A stretch of DNA of 64,000 nt from Maratus speciosus (Eukaryota; Arthropoda; Arachnida; Araneae; Salticidae): assembly GCA_963932465.1 (NCBI GenBank), contig OZ010794.1, positions 445,548,502 to 445,612,501 of the forward strand, in the 5' to 3' direction. Shown here piece by piece: positions 56,986-64,000 of the stretch (positions are counted from its first letter, which is position 1; each line of letters begins with the position of its first letter). The notes beneath the pieces were generated by a model that did no database searches, was not told the origin of the DNA, and worked only from the letters and a program-made list of their open reading frames with translations. A program made the translations under genes and the position numbers.

Positions 56986-58850
56986 ATATATATATATATC
57001 TGACCTATGTCACACTGTAACTCTCGTATTTATGAACCGATTTGGATGTAATTCGGTGTGTACATAGTACACACCAATGTCTCGACCGAGTTCGTTGGCC
57101 AGCTTCATCCGCCCTTTTGTTTCAAAATGGCGGCCATTTAAAAATGTTTTAAAAATTTAAAATTTTAAATGTGGTACCAAAAAATTGAAAATGGAAAAAT
57201 ATTTTTTTCTTATGTATTTGACCTTTATACAAAGACTCCGGAGCAATTTTTGTTTCGTCTATATCTTAAAAAATGGCTGAGTTATAGCATTTTGAATTTC
57301 TAGCGTGGCTGACATTTTGAAACGTCCTAAATTTTGTCACGAGATAAAAGGCGTATTTATGAACCGATTTGGATGTAACTTCGTTTATACATAGTACATA
57401 CCAATGTCTCAACCGAGTTCGTTGGCCAGCATCATCCGCCATCTTGTTTAAAAATGGCGGCCATTTAAAGTTTTAAGAAAAATTTAAATTTGAAATGTGG
57501 TACCAAAAAATTGAAAATTGAAAAAATATTTTTTCCTTATGTGTTTGACCTTGATAAAAAGATTTGGGAGCAGTTTTTGTTTCGTCTATATCTTAAAAAA
57601 TGGCTGAGTTATAGCATTTTGAATTTCTAGCATGGCTGACATTTTGAAGTGTCCTGATTTTTGTCACGTGATAACAGATGTATTTATGAGCCGATTTGGA
57701 TGTAATTCGGTGTGTACATAGTACACACCAATGTCTCGACCGAGTTCGTTGGCCAGCTTCATCCGCCATCTTGTTTCAAAATGGCGGCCATTTAAAAAAA
57801 TTTTAAAAAATTAAAATTTAAAATGAGATACCAAAAAATTGGAAAATGAAAAAGATTTTCTTCGTATGTGTTTGACCTTAATACAGAGATTCCGGAACAG
57901 GTTTTGTTTCGTCTATATCTAAAAAAATGGTTGCGTTATAGCATTTTGAATTTCTATTGTGGCTGACATTTTAAAACGACCTGATTTTTGTCACGCGATA
58001 TCAGGCGTATTTATGAACCGATTTGGATGTAACTTGATCTGTACATAGTACATACCAATGTCTCGACCGAGTTCGTTGGCCAGCTTCATTCGCCATCTTG
58101 TTTCAAAAGGGTTGCCATTTAAAAAAAAAAGTAATTTAAAATATAGTATTAAAAAATTGGAAAATGAAAAACATTTTTTTTGTGTGTGTTTGGCCTTGAT
58201 ACAAAAATTCTGGAGCAGTTTTTGTTTCTGAAAATTTGTTCTTTTGTTTATATCTTAAAAAATATTGAATTATAGCATTTTAAATTTCTAGCATGGCTAA
58301 CACTTTGAAACGATCTTGTATTTGTCACGCGATAACACACGTATTCGCCTATTTCGATGGAAGAAGGCATGTGGATAGTATACATCAATATCTCAACCAA
58401 GTTCGCTGGCCAGCTTCATCAGCCATCTTGTTTCAAAATGGCGGCCATTAAATTAAAAAAAATTATATTTAAAGTGAGGTGCAAAAAAAAAAAAAAATAA
58501 AATAAAAATTGAAAAAGGTTTCTTTCATAAGTATTTGACCTTGATATAAGCATTCACGAGCATTTTTTGTTTGTCTTTATCTTAAAAAATGGCTCAGATA
58601 TAGCAGTTTCAATTTCTAATGTGGGTGACATTTTGAAAAACTTATTTTTTGCCTGCGACAGCACTCGTATATATCAACCGATTCCGATGTGAGTGAGCAT
58701 GTGCACAGCCATTACTAAGGTCTCGACCAAGTTCATTGATTAGCCTCATCCACCATGTTGTCTTAAAATGGCAGGAACTTTAAATAATCGCCGAATTTGG
58801 CAGCCAAATATAAGTTAGTTTAAATAAAAGCAGCTTGGATAAAGCTGACT
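56826..58850. repeat. 326-bp tandem array with hairpin and (TA)n leader
   Basis: Hairpin TAGGTAGCTTT...AAAGCTACCTA (56826-56855), (TA)n at 56951-57000, then about six units starting near 57027, 57351, 57679, 58007, 58332 and 58666. Each carries 'TATTTATGAACCGATTTGG', CGACCGAGTTCGTTGGCCAG, and most carry CAAAATGGCGGCCATT. The layout matches the Helitron-like elements at 15, 33 and 62.8 kb, but no CTAG end was found. Confidence 0.8.
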
Positions 58851-59039
58851 AATTTCGCGAAATTCTCATTCATAATGATTTAGTATTGATAAAAATTAAT
58901 ATTGAATCTCCTATATTCGGTTTCCACTAAATTGAGCTTCGTGTGTTTGAATAATATAAGTTGGCTTTTTTAAAATAAGGAAAATGAAAGCTGCCTCTTC
59001 CTCCCGGCACTGGCCGGAAGGACTTTTCGAGATTACATA

Positions 59040-59570
59040 TGCATTTATTATTTACTCCAAGAAACATTAAAACATTAAAAGTATAATTAAATATAACATT
59101 AGAAATATAATTCAGCAAAACAAGTCTATGAATCTAAGTGATCCTCACGGTAATTATATTATTGCAACTAGATCTTTAAGTATAAGTGAATTAAGGTTAC
59201 TCTAAATAGTTTATTGACTCAAGATAGGTTATTACGCATTAATTAGAAGGTCACTTGATTCTTGCATAGAGGCGTAGTATTTTGTTCATTACTAACTGAT
59301 ATATATATATTATTGAACTTATTCCCGTACATTTAATAATGTAAATTTTCTTAGAAAATTTATGTAATACACGTTTTTGAAAAGTGTATTTAATTTAAGG
59401 TTTGATATAAACCATTAAATAGTGAGTACGGCAAACAAATAAAACAAAGCACAAATAACTAAGGATCGACAGAAACATCTTTTAAAGACCGAAAACTGAA
59501 TTTCGGTATTTAACCGAATTTCGGTACTCTTCCTCTTTTAGTTCGAAAACGAAACCAAAAAGGAAAATGT
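59040..59570. repeat. Dispersed repeat Q, further copy
   Basis: Direct relative of 53985-54880, shorter, again ending in a CCGAAA/TTTCGG-rich block (59485-59560). Confidence 0.55.
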
Positions 59571-60277
59571 CCAAAAATTGTTTTTAAGTAATTAATATAT
59601 ACAGAAATATACAGAATTATTAATTAATTATACTTGAGGCCAGTGTTCTCGCTGCCGTTCGCCTATGCGCCAAATCGCGACAAAATTCTTTTGGCGAGTA
59701 AACCAACAGTCAAATTCGACAAATTGCGAGTGCTCAGTTTGTGTGTTTGTGTATGTGATGTGCCAATACAGTCGAGATTCTTAGGCGCGTTATTAAACGA
59801 TTCATGTCGCTTTACATGTTCAGTCGCATCGTGCCATTTACATTGCTCTATATATAGAGACTAGTGTAAATGCCCGTCCTAGGACGGTGGGTAAAAATTG
59901 TGTTTTTCACTTAAAACTTGAAAAACTGATAAAAAAATAATTTTTAAGAAGCGTTTAGATGAGCAAAGTTCGGCTAGTTTATGTTCTAATACACACAATA
60001 AGTATTTACAATATTTCTGGGTAAACCAGGTTTTCCGGCTAATATACTATAACAAAATTAAGATTTCTTAATAAAACAAAAAATTAATAAATATGCAGTA
60101 AAAGTGCATAATTAAAACAGTCTGCTGCAACTATTGAAATAATACTATTTTTTAATAAAACTTTGAAATTGTATTTTATCGTTTACCTCCCCTTCCCCCC
60201 CCCCCTCCAAATTTTTTTTAAAATATGTATATTGATTAATAAATAAGTATCTCGGGTTGAATCCCAACCGTCTAAAC

Positions 60278-60689
60278 CCCTAAGCTTCTGTCCTCCTGAT
60301 GCAAAGCTATAAATCAAAAATTATTAATTTTACTTTTCGTATAAATATTAATTTTTTACTTTTAAAATATGGGATATGTTTTTTTTTTAAGTTTAAGTTT
60401 ACATACACCTGTATATAGAAAAGGAAAATATAAGTAATGTGTAATTTAAAAATAAGTTACAAAATGCGAGGATATTATTTCAGGGGAGGGTGAGTCTAAT
60501 CCCCTAAGCTTCTGTCCCCCTGATGCACAGCTATAAATCAAAAATTATTAATTTTACTTTTCGTATAAATATTAATTTTTTACTTTTAAAATATGGGATA
60601 TGTTTTTTTTTTTAAGTTTAAGTTTACATACACCTGTATATAGAAAAGGAAAATATAAGTAATGTGTAATTTAAAAATAAGTTACAAAA
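60278..60689. repeat. Near-identical 188-bp direct duplication
   Basis: 60278-60465 and 60502-60689 differ at only a few positions (offset 224). Both contain CCCCTAAGCTTCTGTCC and TACACCTGTATATAG. Internal to the Helitron. Confidence 0.92.
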
Positions 60690-60828
60690 TAATAAGCCTA
60701 AAATATTTAAATTGATTACTTTAAAAAAAAAAAAAACATATCATTGTTTTTCGTGAATCACTTTATATGAGAAATAAATTATAATTCCTTACATGTCGCA
60801 AAGAAAATTTAATATGATTGCAACTTAA

Positions 60829-61572
60829 GTGGTCTCAGGACTCTTAAAGCTTTAAAATTTATGAAATTTTAATTTTTTTATACGTTAAATTCCTATCTTT
60901 TCTGAGCATTTTGATGTAATTGTTTCCTTGAAATTCCTATTAGAACGAAGTTATGGCTTTTACATTTATACACGTTCAATAGCTGAAGCGTCCTTTCGGA
61001 TACTTTGAAACCATTTTTCTCCAAATGACGTTTTTGGGCATAACGCACACGATATCTCAAAAACTTATGAATATTTTCTCATGAAATTTTCAAAACATAT
61101 GTTTCATGTTAGTCTCTGTAAACTGAACCTAAAATTTCTTTTTTATTGTTCAAAACAATATATTTTTAGGTGATTATACTGTTGAAATTTTCTTAATTTT
61201 GCATTAGCTAAATACAACTTTGTATTAAAAATATAAAAAAGCTTTAAATACAAATTTATTTAGGTTCAGGGTCATTATTACAATGAAGTATAAGTAGGCA
61301 CCAAAATTTTCATTCTAGTTGCAATACTTATTTTGTAATCGTGCGCGTGTTATGCCGATTTTTTGCTCGTCGAATGTCTAACAGTTTCGAGCCCCCTGTA
61401 AATGCTAATTCTGCATCTTATAATTTTTTAAATACATGAAATGAAAGAACATACTTATATATTTTATTCCAATTAAAATTGTGTTTTAAAATCAAATACA
61501 TTTTAAGATATTAAATGTTGAAAATGATCTTTTTTTTTTCATTTTTTCCACTTTTAAGAGTCCTGAGACCCC
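60829..61572. mobile_element. TTAA family T element, 744 bp
   Basis: TTAA (60825-60828) then GTGGTCTCAGGACTCTTAAA; right end AAGAGTCCTGAGACCCC then TTAA (61573-61576). TIRs of about 20 bases. A solo end of the same family is at 45009, and the palindrome at 47302-48099 has related termini. Inserted in the Helitron. No transposase. Confidence 0.9.
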
Positions 61573-61865
61573 TTAATGCTTGACATAATCTCAAGTGACA
61601 CTTGGCGATTTATTGTTGTGGTGTAATGCGATGTGCCTTGCACTGATTTGTTAGGAAGAAGTGTCTACTACTGCACAATTATCAGGACTTGTAACCTTGA
61701 AAAGTAATCGCGGGATTCTTGTTTCTTGTCAACCAATGGGAGAATGGATCCTTTTCCCCTTGAGTCTCTTCCTGGGAGACTGGTAAGATTGATGGATTCG
61801 CCCCGCCCAGTGTTACACTGGCTTTTATTATATAGAGATTCTGACTCAACACCAATTTAGTTTAA

Positions 61866-62094
61866 CACGTTCACGCCGACGCGGTGGGTCACACTCGACT
61901 GTCTCAGAGTTGTCAAGTCTCCGGCTTTTTGGACACCACTATTATTTTAGAGAAAATGTTGTTCCTTTAAATCGCCCAATTTTTCTAATTAAATAACACA
62001 ACATTTTCTGTATTAAAATACTGGTATCCAAAGAGCCGGAGACTTGGCAGCTCCGAGACAGTCGAGTGTGACCCACCGCGCCGGCGTGAACGTG
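61866..62094. mobile_element. 229-bp palindromic TTAA element
   Basis: CACGTTCACGCCG...CGGCGTGAACGTG with TTAA at 61862-61865 and 62095-62098. Arms of about 75 bases (GTGGGTCACACTCGACTGTC). GC-rich arms against an A+T-rich centre. Inserted in the hAT element beside the Helitron. Confidence 0.92.
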
Positions 62095-62757
62095 TTAACA
62101 ACAGGCAAAGACACAGGATTATGCGATTGGTATTTCTCTATTGTTAGTTAATCACTATGTATGCTCCAACGTCGCGGCAGTAAAAACGTAAACAAAATTA
62201 CTCGCATTAAGCGCTAAATAGAGAAAACTTTTGCTGGAATGCGGTTTTGAAATTAGCCATTTACCATACTATTTATTAAATGTATGCAAAGTATCATTCG
62301 CCGGTGAAATTTTTGCAATCGGTTAAGAGTCGAAATCTCATAGACATGTTTAGTGTATATTTTCACATCGGTAAATCAAAGATTGCTGTATTTAATTTTT
62401 ATTTAGACAGCTAAAAAAATATCTGAAACATTTACACATTTAGGAGACATTTAGAATGTACTTATTTTTAATAGTTTCGGTAGCAGATATTCGAATTTCT
62501 ATTATATAAGCAATTACAAAAATTTAGGTTATTTTAGAACATATTGAAAAAAAGAGATACAATAAATGATTAAAAATAGGTTTTTTTCAGTGTTTCAAGC
62601 CGAATCTATTTTGATGACATTTTTGTTCATTTGGTTACTGTTTTTCTTTTCTAATTTGCCAAATCGCTAATGTTGGTCAAAAGCCAGCGAGAACACTGCT
62701 TGTGGCCCTAATTGGCTCTCTGTGGCTCTGACCAAAACTCTTTATTTTCATATTAAA

Positions 62758-63870
62758 CTAGTCGGATGTACCAATCCCAAAACTTTCTTCTATCTCATAC
62801 ATGTTAATACTTCAAAATTCTCTGTCACACTGCCAAAATTAAATGGCAATGATTTTGGCCCATGAATGAATGGCCCCTCCCCCCATGATGGGCATTTCTG
62901 AAGATATGAAATTCCGTGCATTAGTTCTTGAGATATGACTACCGCTGAAATCATGTAAATTCAGCAAATGCAGCCTAGCAACGCCACCTATTGCCTGCTT
63001 TACACCAAAACCTATGTTACACCAAAACGACCAAGCAACAACTTATGTCAACATCTAACTGAATCTGAAGTTTGGGGAAAATCAATGCACTAGTTTTTAA
63101 GATAGAGCTATTGCAAAAATCGTGAAAATTCTAGCATAGCACCTATTGGCGATTAACACCAAAACCTAATCAGCAACAACTTGTGTCAACGCCTAACTAA
63201 ATCTGAAAATTCGTGCATTAGTTCTTGAGATAGAGCTATTCTGGGAATCGTGAAAAATGTAGCACAGCAGCGCCACTTGTTGGGCAATTTACACCAACGC
63301 GTAATCAGCCCCAAGTCATATCTGGCACTAACTGAATCTGAAGTTTGATGAAAATCCGTGCATTAGTTCTTGAGATAGAGCTATTGCAGAAATCGTGCAA
63401 ATCCAGCAAAATGCAACATAACAGCGCCACCTGTTGAGCGATTTACACAAAATAGTGTAAAACGTCAATTCATGTCAAAAACTAACTGAATGTGAAATTT
63501 GATGAAAATCCGTGCATTGGTTCTGGAGATTAAGTTATTGTGGAAATCCTGAAAAATGCTGCATAGCAGAGCCACCTGTTGAGCGATTTACACCAGACAC
63601 TAATCAGTACAAATTTATATCAGTGACTAATTGAATATTAATTTTTATTAAATTCCGTGCATTAGTTTTTGAGATAGAGCGCCCACAAAGTTTGTGTCAA
63701 ATACATACATACAGACAGACAGACAGAGTCACAGACTCACAGACAGACATTTTGTAAAAACATGTTTTTTAGGATATCTGACCACTAAAATGTGTAAATC
63801 CGTCGAAAACCGGAAGTAGAAAATTTTCACGAATGCAATACTTTCTTCTTGTAAAGGTAGAAGAAAGTAA
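62758..63870 (-). mobile_element. Helitron-like element V2 with minisatellite core
   Basis: Inverse copy of 32922-33892, longer. On the minus strand: 5' hairpin ACTTTCTTCTACC...AAGAAGAAAGT, a TCTG/TATG microsatellite (63690-63750), units with 'CAAAAACTAATGCACGGAAT'-like boxes at 63656, 63512, 63358, 63213, 63086 and 62917, and the 3' end GGATTGGTACATCCGACTAG. Units of about 127-169 bases. Confidence 0.7.
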
Positions 63871-64000
63871 TAAAATGTGATTAATTCATCTATGACACAG
63901 AATGATTTTCCATTTAATGTGAATTTCATCTAATTAAAAAATTTTTTAGGTATACATACCTCGATTTATCTTTTATAATGATTTTTGAAAATGATCGTCT
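63871..64000. other. Window edge, unassigned
   Basis: A+T-rich sequence. The last part (TACCTCGATTTATC...ATAATGATTTTTG) resembles 55160-55195 in inverse, so a dispersed repeat may continue beyond the window. Confidence 0.4.

Larger units (their letters stand above)
59861..61838 (-). mobile_element. Helitron, non-autonomous, complete ends
   Basis: Minus strand: 5' end TCTCTATATAATAAAAGCC at 61838, preceded by A; 3' end at 59861 with hairpin CCGTCCTAGGACGG, then GCATTTACACTAG followed by T. A|TC...CTAG|T is the diagnostic Helitron insertion (no duplication). No Rep/helicase; interior holds a 188-bp duplication and a TTAA element. About 1.2 kb without the latter. Confidence 0.9.
59641..62698. 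mobile_element. hAT element with 8-bp TSD, host of nested insertions
   Basis: TIR CAGTGTTCTCGCTG at both ends (inverted), in hAT style, flanked by cttgaggc (59633-59640) and cttgtggc (62699-62706), 7 of 8 identical. Subterminal GCGCCAAATCGC and GCGATTTGGC repeat in inverse. Its own sequence is about 850 bases; the remainder is a Helitron and a TTAA element. No transposase remnant. Confidence 0.9.

Noticed and set aside
59634..59864. 76-codon frame at the hAT left end
   Set aside because: It starts just outside the TIR and runs to the Helitron end with no domain; a chance frame.

Overview
The window is 64 kb of A+T-rich eukaryotic DNA made almost entirely of transposable elements (TEs) and their remnants. 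The mix (Ty3/gypsy, copia, Penelope-like, Tc1/mariner, pogo/Tigger, hAT, TTAA-specific piggyBac-type, Helitron-like and tRNA-SINE sequences), the absence of operons, long non-coding stretches and abundant microsatellites point to an arthropod-like invertebrate. An arachnid is my guess from the style of the pol fragments; this is inference. I found one plausible host-type gene, a small intronless histone H1/protamine-like gene at 3680-4273 with a probable 2-base deletion. Everything else I could assign is mobile or repetitive.

Layout. 0-3.3 kb: broken gypsy pol, an orphan Penelope-type GIY-YIG endonuclease and a pogo/Tigger end with a long hairpin. 3.7-4.3 kb: the H1-like gene. 4.5-8.1 kb: a dense burst of one palindromic MITE family with 8-bp target duplications, including a copy inside a copy, a copy inside a second MITE family, and a tandem duplication. 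8.2-14.9 kb: Helitron-like ends, two inverted 550-bp repeats about 5 kb apart, a palindromic MITE and a 950-bp element with 159-bp terminal inverted repeats. 15.0-16.6 kb: a Helitron-like element with a decaying minisatellite. 17.5-19.0 kb: a 1.5-kb palindrome holding two Tc1 transposase remnants. 19.2-25.0 kb: a complete copia element on the minus strand (two LTRs, 5-bp TSD, polypurine tract, copia-type primer site) whose reverse transcriptase core is missing.

25-33 kb: several TTAA-flanked MITEs (one inside a minisatellite), a pogo/Tigger MITE, then a Tigger-like element carrying a palindromic MITE and a tRNA-SINE. 33-41 kb: Helitron-like elements with internal minisatellites. 41-54 kb: mostly dispersed repeats, with nested TTAA elements at 47.3-50.6 kb whose empty site is preserved in a relative at 25.7 kb. 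54-59 kb: an IS630/Tc1-type MITE and a 326-bp satellite-like array. 59.6-62.7 kb: a hAT element with 8-bp TSD that contains a complete Helitron (itself hit by a TTAA element) and a palindromic TTAA element. 62.8-63.9 kb: a second copy of the 33-kb Helitron-like family, inverted.

No element is clearly autonomous; coding remnants are broken. The value of the window lies in its nested insertions, which give relative ages and directly prove target-site duplications, and in short motifs (TTGGCG/CGCCAA and ATGGCGGC) shared by otherwise unrelated repeat families. All calls come from reading the sequence by eye; no database search was run, and boundaries of decayed repeats are approximate.
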